A stretch of DNA of 27,406 nt. Origin: a virus. Position 1 is the stretch's first letter, and the number at the start of each line of letters is the position of its first letter. The DNA is taken from positions 1-27,406 of IMG/VR virus record IMGVR_UViG_3300009537_000140; one strand, written 5' to 3'. Below the pieces are notes generated by a model. It worked only from the letters and a program-made list of their open reading frames with translations. It was not told where the DNA came from and ran no database searches. The position numbers were made by a program, and so were the translations under genes. Of this stretch, positions 1-5,501 are shown piece after piece.

Positions 1-166
1 CCCAGGCCTGCTACCGGGCTCCCAGGCCTGCTACCGGGCTCCCAGGCCTGCTACCGGGCTCCCAGGCCTGCTACCGGGCTCCCAGGCCTGCTACCGGGCC
101 ACGAGGCCTGCTACCGGGCTCCCAGGCCTGCTACCGGGCTCCCAGGCCTGCTACCGGGCTCCCAGG
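1..166. repeat. 20-bp tandem repeat array (about 8 copies)
   Basis: Eight head-to-tail copies of the 20-mer CCCAGGCCTGCTACCGGGCT fill positions 1-160, with a six-base partial copy after them. Units are identical except at the junction of units five and six, where T100 is replaced by C and the sixth unit begins ACG instead of CCC. Each unit contains the 8-bp palindrome CAGGCCTG. The array touches the window edge, so its true length is unknown. A 20-bp period is not a multiple of three, so it is unlikely to be a protein repeat. There are no spacers, so it is not CRISPR. Its role is unknown. Confidence 0.95.
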
Positions 167-455
167 GCGCTGTATATCGGTCCGCGCAAAACGGGCCCCC
201 GGGAAAGGACCATGCCAGCTTTTCCGGCATGGTTGTATATCAGACCCTGCGAGACGCGAAAACCGTGCCAGCCGAAAACTGCGACCCGACAGGCGAGTGA
301 TATACGGGGTGCTATACCATGGGGCTGAGCGCAAGTGACTGAACGCAAAGGACTTAGAGGGGGGGGGACCCCTAGGAAATCTGAGCGCCTCCGGCGCAGG
401 CGGTAGTAAATTTACCAGAATTTTTCAGAAAAACCTCTCCCAATGGCCAGACCAC
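167..455. other. Non-coding stretch with inverted repeats and GATATAC boxes
   Basis: I see no convincing gene here. Visible structure: a 7-bp stem CCATGCC/GGCATGG (210-216 with 226-232); three copies of GATATAC (minus strand at 172-178 and 234-240, plus strand at 299-305); a run of nine G at 359-367; a 5-bp stem GCGCC/GGCGC at 385-397; and AT-rich sequence around 407-435 that contains the palindrome TAAATTTA and a TTTTT/AAAAA pair. It lies beyond the 3' end of the leftward gene block, so a terminator would be expected, but no stem with a proper U-tract is clear. Confidence 0.5.
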
Positions 456-674
456 CTAACGATTACCTGGCGATCCATAGACGGGCACACCCGATTCATG
501 GCCGCCCCGGGAGACCAGCGCCCACTCCTGCTCGTTGCTTACTTCGATCCAGCGGACCGCAATTGCGGGTTGGTTTTCCGTAGCCGAGCAGGTCACCAGG
601 TAGACGTCTCCGGTGCCGAGGTTGCGGACGGCATCACCAGGTTTCAATTCCAACAGCTGCTCACGTGTGGCCAT
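456..674 (-). CDS. Small protein of unknown function (72 aa)
   Basis: This is the last gene of the leftward block. It encodes a short soluble protein beginning MATREQLLELKPGDAVR. The pattern 'KPGDAVRN.GTGDVYLVT...AIAVRWIEV' suggests a small beta-rich barrel like those in short phage proteins that bind or modify other proteins, but I do not recognise a family. The ATG at 674 is chosen because GGAG lies about six bases upstream; an in-frame ATG at 686 has no such site. The start overlaps the end of the upstream gene by 14 bases, which suggests translational coupling. Confidence 0.6.
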   Translation of the reverse strand: MATREQLLELKPGDAVRNLGTGDVYLVTCSATENQPAIAVRWIEVSNEQEWALVSRGGHESGVPVYGSPGNR

Positions 675-867
675 ATCGTTCTCCATCCGTTACTGCACTA
701 CCGGTCGCTCGTCCGGCCTCTCTCGCAGCGTAGATCCGGCGGGCATCGAGCCAGTCGTCGCGGTCGATCTGGACAACGACGTATCTGACCCGCTTGTCCT
801 CGTGTTCAACGCCCGCAGTCGCCACCACTTCTAGCCAATCGACCTCGGTCGAGGTTGTCATCATCAT
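661..867 (-). CDS. Small acidic/basic protein of unknown function (68 aa)
   Basis: This short soluble protein has no family I recognise. The sequence 'DKRVRYVVVQIDRDDWLDARRIYAAREAGRA' predicts a beta strand followed by a helix. Three consecutive ATG codons (867, 864, 861) follow GGGAGG with 5-8 bases of spacing, so the exact start is ambiguous by one or two residues. The gene lies directly downstream of the methyltransferase gene and overlaps the last gene of the block. Confidence 0.6.
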   Translation of the reverse strand: MMMTTSTEVDWLEVVATAGVEHEDKRVRYVVVQIDRDDWLDARRIYAAREAGRATGSAVTDGERYGHT

Positions 868-885
868 GTCATCCTCCCTGTTCCG

Positions 886-2022
886 TCATGACCCGTCATT
901 GCCACTGGCCGCCTCGGTGAAGGACGTGATGAAGGCCGCTCCGAGCTGGGGTACGATGGCATTGCCCCAGCCTCTCAGCCGCCCCACGTCGCCGGGTACC
1001 CTTGCAGCCAACGGGAATGATCCTGGTTCAACTGGACGCCATCGGGGACCTCGAGGGTCGTGACAGAGGACCCAGTCGCAGTTGGCCCAGTGGCCGTGGT
1101 CGCTTGCAAGCTGAGACTGGTCAGGATGACGCCGAGCTTCTTGCCGTTCGCTACCGTTGCCGCCTGCCGCGGTAGCTGGTCCGTCCTCGACCTCACTGAA
1201 CCGTCCTTGTTGATCGCAACAGTCGCCATCCCCGGAGTGTCTTTGTGGTCGCGGGCTGCTGGCGTTGCCCACCCGGCCACGGCCATCGTCGCCGCATCCG
1301 TCAACGTCACGCCGTATTTGCCCACCTTGCTCCCCGGCAGCCTCCTCGCCGTGGCGTTCCGGTGACTGCCGGCGTCGTTCGCGCACGGCGTTGGCCAACC
1401 GGTCGCCACTGTCAGCGCTGCCGCCTGACTCAAGTCTTCCGGTGCCCCTTTCCGCTCGACCTCTCGATGGCTCCCCTCTATGGTGCGGGCGTTCTTCGCC
1501 CCGTCCCCCGCCCTGCTCGTCGGCCAACCGACCGCCAAAGAACAATCGCTGACGAACATGGGGCGCGCTAACGCTCGCAGCGCACAGATCGGCGGCCCCA
1601 AAGCCATATCCCATCTCTTCCATCTCAGCACGTACAGCGGAGAGCCACGCCCTTCCAAGCGGGCTCGCAACCTGCTCTCCAAAGACCGTTGCAGGTCGGC
1701 ACTTGGCGATGAGGCCTCTCCAATCGGGCCACAAATGTCTGTCGTCATCCTTTCCTGCTCCTCTCCCTGCGACACTGAATGGCTGGCATGGACAGCTTCC
1801 CGTCCACAGCCCTACGACATCGGTCATCCCCGCCAGCGCCAGTGCTAATGGCCAGCCGCCGATTCCCGCGAAGAAATGGCACTGGGAGAAGGGTTCGACC
1901 TCCTCGGGGTCCACGTCGCGGATGTCTCGCCTGTCCACCCACCCTTGTGGCAACTGACCGTTGTCGATGAGCCTCTCCAACCAGTCGGCGGCGAACGGGT
2001 CGTTTTCGTTGTAGTAGACCAT
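886..2022 (-). CDS. C5 cytosine DNA methyltransferase (phage type)
   Basis: Transfers a methyl group from S-adenosylmethionine to cytosine C5 in DNA; in phages this usually protects against host restriction. The family motifs are in order: motif I FAGIGGW (residues 51-57, SAM binding), motif IV with the catalytic Cys in GSCPCQPFS (PCQ at 78-80), FGEQV at 114-118 in place of the ENV motif, the motif VIII-like SAPHVRQRLFF, and motif X GNAIVPQ near residue 353. The N-terminus YYNENDPFAADWL is typical of a phage subgroup, which supports the ATG at 2022 rather than the GTG at 2034. The middle (roughly residues 160-310) is low-complexity and rich in Gly, Arg and Glu, exactly where a second frame is open (see 975-1748). 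Of 40 codons read by hand over 1560-1441, 24 end in G or C in this frame, against 31 of 39 in the other. Confidence 0.9.
   Translation of the reverse strand: MVYYNENDPFAADWLERLIDNGQLPQGWVDRRDIRDVDPEEVEPFSQCHFFAGIGGWPLALALAGMTDVVGLWTGSCPCQPFSVAGRGAGKDDDRHLWPDWRGLIAKCRPATVFGEQVASPLGRAWLSAVRAEMEEMGYGFGAADLCAASVSAPHVRQRLFFGGRLADEQGGGRGEERPHHRGEPSRGRAERGTGRLESGGSADSGDRLANAVRERRRQSPERHGEEAAGEQGGQIRRDVDGCGDDGRGRVGNASSPRPQRHSGDGDCCDQQGRFSEVEDGPATAAGGNGSERQEARRHPDQSQLASDHGHWANCDWVLCHDPRGPRWRPVEPGSFPLAARVPGDVGRLRGWGNAIVPQLGAAFITSFTEAASGNDGS
975..1748 (-). CDS. Nested gene: WPTP-repeat protein inside the methyltransferase gene
   Basis: A 257-aa open frame in the +1 frame of the methyltransferase gene and wholly inside it. 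Its product is not random. It has SSPSADLQRSLESRLRARL near the N-terminus, then a Trp-Lys-Arg-Trp segment, PPICALRALA, three GW[PA]T-type repeats (GWPTS, GWPTP, GWATPAARDHKDTPG), and a C-terminal LNQDHSRWLQGYPATWGG. From memory this is the architecture of a widespread phage protein group often found with or annotated as cytosine methylase; its function is not known to me. The ATG at 1748 is preceded by a very purine-rich site (GGAGAGGAGCAGGAAAGG), and G/C at third codon positions is higher here than in the methylase frame over 1441-1560. A GTG at 1775 is an alternative start. It could instead be a conserved shadow frame. Confidence 0.55.
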   Translation of the reverse strand: MTTDICGPIGEASSPSADLQRSLESRLRARLEGRGSPLYVLRWKRWDMALGPPICALRALARPMFVSDCSLAVGWPTSRAGDGAKNARTIEGSHREVERKGAPEDLSQAAALTVATGWPTPCANDAGSHRNATARRLPGSKVGKYGVTLTDAATMAVAGWATPAARDHKDTPGMATVAINKDGSVRSRTDQLPRQAATVANGKKLGVILTSLSLQATTATGPTATGSSVTTLEVPDGVQLNQDHSRWLQGYPATWGG

Positions 2023-2052
2023 ACTACCAATCACGACCCGTCGTCATGGCCG

Positions 2053-2565
2053 TCATGACCGAGGTGCCCACAAGATCAGTTTCCCCCTTCGCACATCGCC
2101 CCTCTCCCACCCAGCCTTCAGGTAGCAATAACCGGGGTTGCTAGACAGCACCTTCTTGCAATCGACCTCGGTACGCAGACGTTCTTCCGGGGTGGCTCCG
2201 TACTTGGCCAACCACAGCCTGTACGTCTCTGAAACCGCTTCTCGGATCAGATCTGACGACAGCCCTGCGCCTAGGTTTCTGAACATCATATTGCGCCACA
2301 CGGTGGTGACCTTACCGTCCGTCGTCGTCGCTCTTCCCCGTGACGACCCCGTACCTTTACGCGCCGGCGTGCGCTGCCTCACTACAGCCCACACAGCTCG
2401 CCCACACTCCGTGACGAGCACAACTTCTTGCCCAACACCTGTAAAGGTTTTTGACCCAGGGGTCCGTCTGGAGTAGTGCGGGCCGAACTTGGTGAATGCG
2501 CCACGGCCGTCGACGATGTCGAGAGCCGATCGAGACGACGACGAGGAGACGACCCATCTACCCAT
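2053..2565 (-). CDS. Uncharacterised phage protein, possibly GNAT-like (170 aa)
   Basis: The C-terminal half resembles a group of uncharacterised phage and bacterial proteins with the pattern 'VWRNMMFRNLGAGLSSDLIREA...RTEVD...NPGYCYLKAGWE...RGKLILWAP'. The motif NPGYCYLKAGWE is reminiscent of the acetyl-CoA-binding end of GNAT-like folds (GxxYxxAGF), so an acetyltransferase-type fold is a guess. The start at 2565 is chosen because it overlaps the stop of the upstream gene by eight bases; an in-frame start at 2598 would lie deeper in that gene. The N-terminal 30 residues are Ser-rich. The gene sits between a small H/C/C/C protein and the methyltransferase. Confidence 0.65.
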   Translation of the reverse strand: MGRWVVSSSSSRSALDIVDGRGAFTKFGPHYSRRTPGSKTFTGVGQEVVLVTECGRAVWAVVRQRTPARKGTGSSRGRATTTDGKVTTVWRNMMFRNLGAGLSSDLIREAVSETYRLWLAKYGATPEERLRTEVDCKKVLSSNPGYCYLKAGWERGDVRRGKLILWAPRS

Positions 2566-2767
2566 CGCCACCGTCCGGCTCGCACACCGGCACACCACCT
2601 CGGCTCTCGCGCCACTGACTGTCGTCCTCCCACGGCCCTTTGTACAGGGTCACCCAACCACGCTCTGGCCCCCATGGCCCACCTTTCTCCATCAGCCCAC
2701 AGCGCTTGCAACGGCGATCGGTCGACAGCAATAGACGATAGACCCACTTGTGGCGCTTCCGGCCCAT
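2558..2767 (-). CDS. Small putative zinc-binding protein, paralogue A (69 aa)
   Basis: This short protein carries H6, C20-x-x-C23 and C62, a plausible four-ligand metal site. It is clearly paralogous to the product of 3362-3583: both share H-x-W-V, D-R-R-C-x-x-C-G, GWVTL-x-KG, EDD-x-QW and a VP-x-C near the end. The start has a strong site (GGAGAGGAAGG) upstream. Its stop overlaps the start of the next gene by eight bases. The function is unknown; such mini zinc-ribbon proteins in phages may bind nucleic acid or host proteins, which is inference only. Confidence 0.75.
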   Translation of the reverse strand: MGRKRHKWVYRLLLSTDRRCKRCGLMEKGGPWGPERGWVTLYKGPWEDDSQWRESRGGVPVCEPDGGDG

Positions 2768-2792
2768 AACAACCTTCCTCTCCGCCCGACCT

Positions 2793-3071
2793 TCATCCTC
2801 GCTCCTCCTCCTCTGATACGTACTCCCGCAGGCACGACATCGTCAAGATCAACTCGGCGAACATGCCATCGGCGTCCGGCTTGAGGCCATCCACCGCGTT
2901 ACGCCTGGCGCACAGGATCCAGTCGCGAAACTTCCGGTTCTCGCCCTCCAGTCTTTCAATCTCCGCCTCGTACCACGACACCGCCCGAAGGAGTAGCTTT
3001 TCCGTTAGTTCGGACTCCGTCCGAAGAAGCAACATTTCTGTCCGTGCAGACCGTTCCGGCTGATCACTCAT
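2793..3071 (-). CDS. Small coiled-coil protein of unknown function (92 aa)
   Basis: The central segment from about residue 12 to 50 (LLLRTESELTEKLLLRAV...YEAEIERLEGENRKF) has heptad-like Leu/Glu/Lys spacing and should form a coiled coil. The C-terminus is acidic (EEEER). I recognise no family. The ATG at 3071 forms an ATGA overlap with the stop of the upstream gene, which decides this start over an ATG six bases earlier. It is part of a run of small leftward genes between the HTH gene and the methyltransferase. Confidence 0.75.
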   Translation of the reverse strand: MSDQPERSARTEMLLLRTESELTEKLLLRAVSWYEAEIERLEGENRKFRDWILCARRNAVDGLKPDADGMFAELILTMSCLREYVSEEEERG

Positions 3072-3337
3072 GGCCACCCCTCATTCGGTTTCTCCCTCAA
3101 CTCAGCACACGTCACAGGCCGACTGGGCGTCTTCCGATTCGCGGTCATCCTCACTGGGTCACCCCACGCGTCCAGCGGTGAGTCTGCCGTGAGGTGCGCT
3201 ATGCATTCGACGGTCCTCACCAGGTCTCTCGCGTTGGGCTCACTGACACCCAGTGCAATGAGTTTCGTTACGGCAACTTCTCTTTCGTAGACCCGCCGAT
3301 GGGCGTCGATGATACCCGGGTGCCACTCGAACTTCAT
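3068..3337 (-). CDS. Small protein of unknown function (89 aa)
   Basis: It begins MKFEWHPGIIDAHRRVYERE and contains 'VTKLIALGVSEPNARDLVRTVECIAHLTAD', a predicted helical region that could hold a helix-turn-helix, though I cannot assign one. The start is well supported by AGAGGAG eight bases upstream. The stop overlaps the next start as ATGA, so the two are probably translated together. No family is recognised. Confidence 0.7.
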   Translation of the reverse strand: MKFEWHPGIIDAHRRVYEREVAVTKLIALGVSEPNARDLVRTVECIAHLTADSPLDAWGDPVRMTANRKTPSRPVTCAELREKPNEGWP

Positions 3338-3361
3338 CTATCAACTCCTCTAGAAGGGCAA

Positions 3362-3583
3362 CTATTCGGGAACTCCGAATGGTTCGCCACCATCCTCGGA
3401 GACCCGAGAGACGCAGGTGGGGACTGGCTTGGCCTTTCCCCACTGGTCGTCTTCTCCGGTCCCCTTGAATAGGGTGACCCAGCCGCCCCGCTTACCCATC
3501 CAGCCGCTCTTCATCAGCATCCCGCAGTACCGGCATCGACGGTCGTCTGGGGAGGTAGCTCGATTAACCCAGTGATGCTTCAT
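3362..3583 (-). CDS. Small putative zinc-binding protein, paralogue B (73 aa)
   Basis: This is the second member of the pair described at 2558-2767. The matching ligands are H3, C17-x-x-C20 and C57, with H3 to C17 spaced exactly as H6 to C20 in paralogue A. The shared core is GGWVTLFKG followed by EDDQW. It has an extra acidic tail of about 15 residues. The start follows AGGAG at normal spacing. Two unrelated small genes lie between the copies, so this is an old dispersed duplication or two separate acquisitions. Confidence 0.75.
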   Translation of the reverse strand: MKHHWVNRATSPDDRRCRYCGMLMKSGWMGKRGGWVTLFKGTGEDDQWGKAKPVPTCVSRVSEDGGEPFGVPE

Positions 3584-3594
3584 TCAGGTTACTC

Positions 3595-3789
3595 CTAGTC
3601 GCCATCAGGACTCTTGTTGGTCGTGAGTATCTGCACCAGCAACAGGGCCAGGTACCCCTCGGTTATGCCGCCCTCCTCGGCCAACTCGAGGGCCGTGAGG
3701 GTCAGTCTCAACTGTTTCTTCGTAAGCGAATCAGCGTCAGTTAGGAGTGGCTCGAACCGCCCGAAAAGCGGACTACATGAATCCGACAT
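3595..3789 (-). CDS. Small helical protein of unknown function (64 aa)
   Basis: This short, mostly helical protein has the central sequence 'LTKKQLRLTLTALELAEEGGITEGYLALLLVQIL'. There is no predicted membrane segment despite the Leu-rich C-terminus, because charged residues interrupt it. GGGAGGAAATTGG before the ATG is a strong ribosome binding site. It is followed at close range by the paralogue B gene. I do not recognise a family. Confidence 0.65.
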   Translation of the reverse strand: MSDSCSPLFGRFEPLLTDADSLTKKQLRLTLTALELAEEGGITEGYLALLLVQILTTNKSPDGD

Positions 3790-3928
3790 CCAATTTCCTC
3801 CCTAGCCCCGCGTTTCTTTCCTTCGGCGTCGACGCCCACGTCCGCGAATCGACCGAGAAAAGCAACTTTTAGCCCAGGTCCTCATCAAGGTACCGCTTCC
3901 TCACTCCACTCGCGAAGCGTCAGCAGTA
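3790..3928. other. Intergenic gap with a 12-bp palindrome
   Basis: This gap of 139 bases lies between two leftward genes. It holds the perfect palindrome GGCGTCGACGCC (3825-3836) and an AAAAG/CTTTT stem near 3855-3872. A 27-codon, very Arg-rich minus-strand frame runs through most of it, but I find no good start site for it. No promoter with recognisable -35 and -10 boxes was seen. Confidence 0.35.
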
Positions 3929-4564
3929 TCAGCCGCCCGCGTTGCGGTGGAAATCAATCCTCCAGGACTCGCCGTACCCGGGGTGCGGCTCGGTGGCGTG
4001 GACCGCAGCGACAGGGACCCAGGAACCAGAGTCGAGGTTCTTACGGAAGACGTTCCACCCGCTGGGGTCGATACGCATCATCGCTAGGGAGAGGGCGAGT
4101 GCGTCGGGAAAGCCGAAAGCCGAGGCGGCGGTGTAGCCACTGGCTGCGCCGCAGTACGGGTTGCCGTTGTAGTCGTCGCTTGCCCGGGATAGGTCGTAGC
4201 GGAGTCGAGGGCAATGCCTGGAGGCAGAGGCAGCGACGTGAATGGTGGGGACGGCTGGAGTCGAACCAGCTACCGGCTGGATATCAGCCAGCTGCTCTGA
4301 CCGTTGAGCTACGTCCCCGTGACACCCTACGCCCCCGTGGCACCCTTCGCCCCCGTAACACCCTACGTCCCCGTGACGCTCCTCCTCTCCGTGACACTCT
4401 TCGTCTCCGTGACACTCGACGTCCCCAAGCCACTCTACCTCCCGTGGGTCCCCGTGACACTCGACGTCGACGAACTCCCACGAGAAGTACTCGGTCAGCT
4501 GCCGCATGATGTCAGCGCCGTGTCCGGTGCGCCGGGCGATGGTCTCAATGGTTAGTGGAGTCAT
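3929..4564 (-). CDS. Open frame with CHGD repeats, interrupted in frame by tRNA-Ile
   Basis: This 211-codon frame has three parts. Residues 1-35 are an ordinary N-terminus (MTPLTIETIARRTGHGADI). Residues 35-82 carry six-residue repeats of the type x-C-H-G-D-x. Residues 83-107 are the translation of the tRNA-Ile gene. Residues 108-211 again look like normal protein, with high G/C at third positions and a sequence such as 'SAFGFPDALALSLAMMRIDPSGWNVF'. The start at 4564 has GAGGGAAG upstream and overlaps the HTH gene by 20 bases. No ATG, GTG or TTG occurs after the tRNA until about residue 162, so the distal half has no obvious start of its own. Either the frame is read through the tRNA, or a gene was split by it. 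Confidence 0.4.
   Translation of the reverse strand: MTPLTIETIARRTGHGADIMRQLTEYFSWEFVDVECHGDPREVEWLGDVECHGDEECHGEEERHGDVGCYGGEGCHGGVGCHGDVAQRSEQLADIQPVAGSTPAVPTIHVAASASRHCPRLRYDLSRASDDYNGNPYCGAASGYTAASAFGFPDALALSLAMMRIDPSGWNVFRKNLDSGSWVPVAAVHATEPHPGYGESWRIDFHRNAGG
4243..4318 (-). tRNA. tRNA-Ile (anticodon GAT)
   Basis: A complete 76-nt cloverleaf with encoded CCA. The acceptor GGGGACG pairs with CGTCCCC; the D stem is GCTC/GAGC; the anticodon stem GCTGG/CCAGC encloses loop CTGATAT, giving anticodon GAT; the T arm is GCTGG-TTCGACT-CCAGC; the discriminator is A. All stems are fully paired. It reads ATC isoleucine codons. Its 5' end lies within the last unit of an 18-bp repeat array. Confidence 0.95.
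4312..4464. repeat. Degenerate 18-bp tandem repeats abutting tRNA-Ile
   Basis: About eight imperfect units with an 18-bp period, consensus on the plus strand CGTCCCCGTGACACCCTA. Clear unit starts are 4312, 4330, 4348, 4366, 4384, 4402 and 4420; the array then decays and one more recognisable CCCCGTGACACTCGA follows at 4450. On the minus strand they encode the hexapeptide ECHGDV and its variants. The first unit (4312) begins with the bases that are the 5' acceptor strand of tRNA-Ile. Confidence 0.85.
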
Positions 4565-4817
4565 ACTCTTCCCTCATCATCCTTCGGTGGAAATGGAGCG
4601 CCTTGTCAGTATCAGACATGTTGTAAATCGCTTCGACGGAGACGCCGGTCAACTCAGCCAGCTTTGTGGCGACCGGTGCGCTCACCTGAAGCGCGCCGGC
4701 GGCCATGCGGGAGAGGTACCCCGCGCTCACTCCCAGTGCCGCTGCGGCGGCCCTCTGGGTGCCGAAGCACTCCCGCAGGAAGCGGGCCAGGTAGTTCCTT
4801 GTCGGTCTCCCGCTCAT
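4545..4817 (-). CDS. Helix-turn-helix DNA-binding protein (Cro/YdaS-like, 90 aa)
   Basis: A small DNA-binding protein, probably a transcription regulator. Residues 18-42, around TQRAAAAALGVSAGYLSRMAA, fit a helix-turn-helix of the Cro/C1/YdaS type (recognition helix AGYLSRMAAG), followed by 'VATKLAELTGVSVEAIYN', the usual third and fourth helices. The start at 4817 forms a TGATG junction with the stop of the upstream gene. An N-terminally extended frame to 4997 exists, but its extra 60 residues are only a shadow of that gene. The likely operator is unknown; palindromes at 5347-5501, upstream of this gene cluster, are candidates. Confidence 0.75.
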   Translation of the reverse strand: MSGRPTRNYLARFLRECFGTQRAAAAALGVSAGYLSRMAAGALQVSAPVATKLAELTGVSVEAIYNMSDTDKALHFHRRMMREEYDSTNH

Positions 4818-5125
4818 CACTCTCTCGCCGGGAGGTTCTCCGGGTTGCCCGGTCCCGCCATCCGGGAGTACTCTTCGACGGAGGGAACCGGGCAGGCGGG
4901 GCTGCGTGTCACCTCGGCAGAGCTGTCGCGGTACGGCCACAGGAAGCACGCCTCGACTTCGCAGGTGATCACGGCACTCCTCGATCCGCCCTGGCAAGCC
5001 CGGCAGAAGAGCCTGATTGCGTCGGTCGGCCGTCTCTCGTGGTCTACCCTGGACGCAGTCCCCGGGTACCGCTTCCGCACGTAGTCGATGACGTGCGCCT
5101 CGGGGTCGAACTCCCTCTCCCTCAT
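4817..5125 (-). CDS. Cys-rich small phage protein (C4 motif, 102 aa)
   Basis: Contains C41-x2-C44 and C55-x4-C60 in the pattern 'AIRLFC-RAC-QGGSRSAVITC-EVEAC-FLWPYR'. From memory this matches a common family of small phage proteins with 'IRA.CL.C.GG...V..C....CPL.PYR', presumed to bind zinc; the function is unknown. The ATG at 5125 makes an ATGA overlap with the upstream gene; a GTG at 5134 is an alternative. The C-terminal 35 residues are Pro/Glu-rich and probably disordered. Confidence 0.75.
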   Translation of the reverse strand: MREREFDPEAHVIDYVRKRYPGTASRVDHERRPTDAIRLFCRACQGGSRSAVITCEVEACFLWPYRDSSAEVTRSPACPVPSVEEYSRMAGPGNPENLPARE

Positions 5126-5346
5126 CTCTTCCACCTCTCGTCCTGCGTCATCCGCCAGAGGTCACCGGCCTCCTCTGCCCACGCGGCTACCGACCCGGCT
5201 ACCCCAGCGAACAAACCAAAGACGATCGCCAGCGGCAGCAGTAGGGCCATGCAGATCGGGACCAGGACCGGGAACCTGACCATCAACTTCTCGTATCCAT
5301 TCAAGGTGTCGAAGAACGGCGGGTACCTGTTTTCAGGGTGTGACAT
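5122..5346 (-). CDS. Small membrane protein (74 aa)
   Basis: One long hydrophobic stretch (about residues 24-55, VRFPVLVPICMALLLPLAIVF and on through GVAGSVAAW) predicts one or two membrane segments. The N-terminus is polar and the C-terminus is charged (EEAGDLWRMTQDERWKR). I do not recognise a family. It is the first gene after a 155-base control-like gap and is coupled to the Cys-rich gene by ATGA. A holin role is possible but unsupported by neighbours. Confidence 0.65.
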   Translation of the reverse strand: MSHPENRYPPFFDTLNGYEKLMVRFPVLVPICMALLLPLAIVFGLFAGVAGSVAAWAEEAGDLWRMTQDERWKR

Positions 5347-5501
5347 TTCGCCTCACTCGGTTTCGCGTTGGTTAGGGACCTTCGGTCTTTAAGAGTAAGA
5401 AACAGACTAAGAGAAGATCGGAGTTAACTCCACACCGGCGGTTGTATCGTTCCGACAGGAACAACAAAGTTTTCCGGCGGATTATTCCCGGATTCGAAAG
5501 T
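5347..5501 (-). promoter_or_regulatory. Intergenic gap with two palindromes, possible control region
   Basis: This 155-base gap in the leftward block separates the nuclease gene from a membrane protein/Cys-rich/HTH cluster. It contains the perfect 12-bp palindrome GGAGTTAACTCC (5420-5431) and the inverted repeat GTTCC-GACA-GGAAC (5449-5462). It is less GC-rich than its surroundings. A short stem GACC-TTC-GGTC followed by TTT lies near 5377-5390. No convincing -35/-10 pair was found, so operator or promoter function is inference. Confidence 0.35.

Noticed and set aside
1-166. CRISPR array
   Set aside because: Units are directly adjacent with no spacers.
131-348. Two minus-strand frames of 65-67 codons over the tandem repeats
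   Set aside because: They run through a 20-bp repeat that changes frame every unit, have no good start site and no protein-like pattern.
385-397. Terminator of the leftward block
   Set aside because: The stem is only 5 bp and no U-tract follows on the minus strand.
1060-1848. Plus-strand frames opposite the methyltransferase gene
   Set aside because: Antisense to two same-strand coding frames; products are Arg/Pro-rich without recognisable motifs.
4099-5392. Long plus-strand frames opposite the tRNA-Ile, HTH and Cys-rich genes
   Set aside because: Arg-rich, no binding sites, and antisense to genes with motifs and coupled starts.
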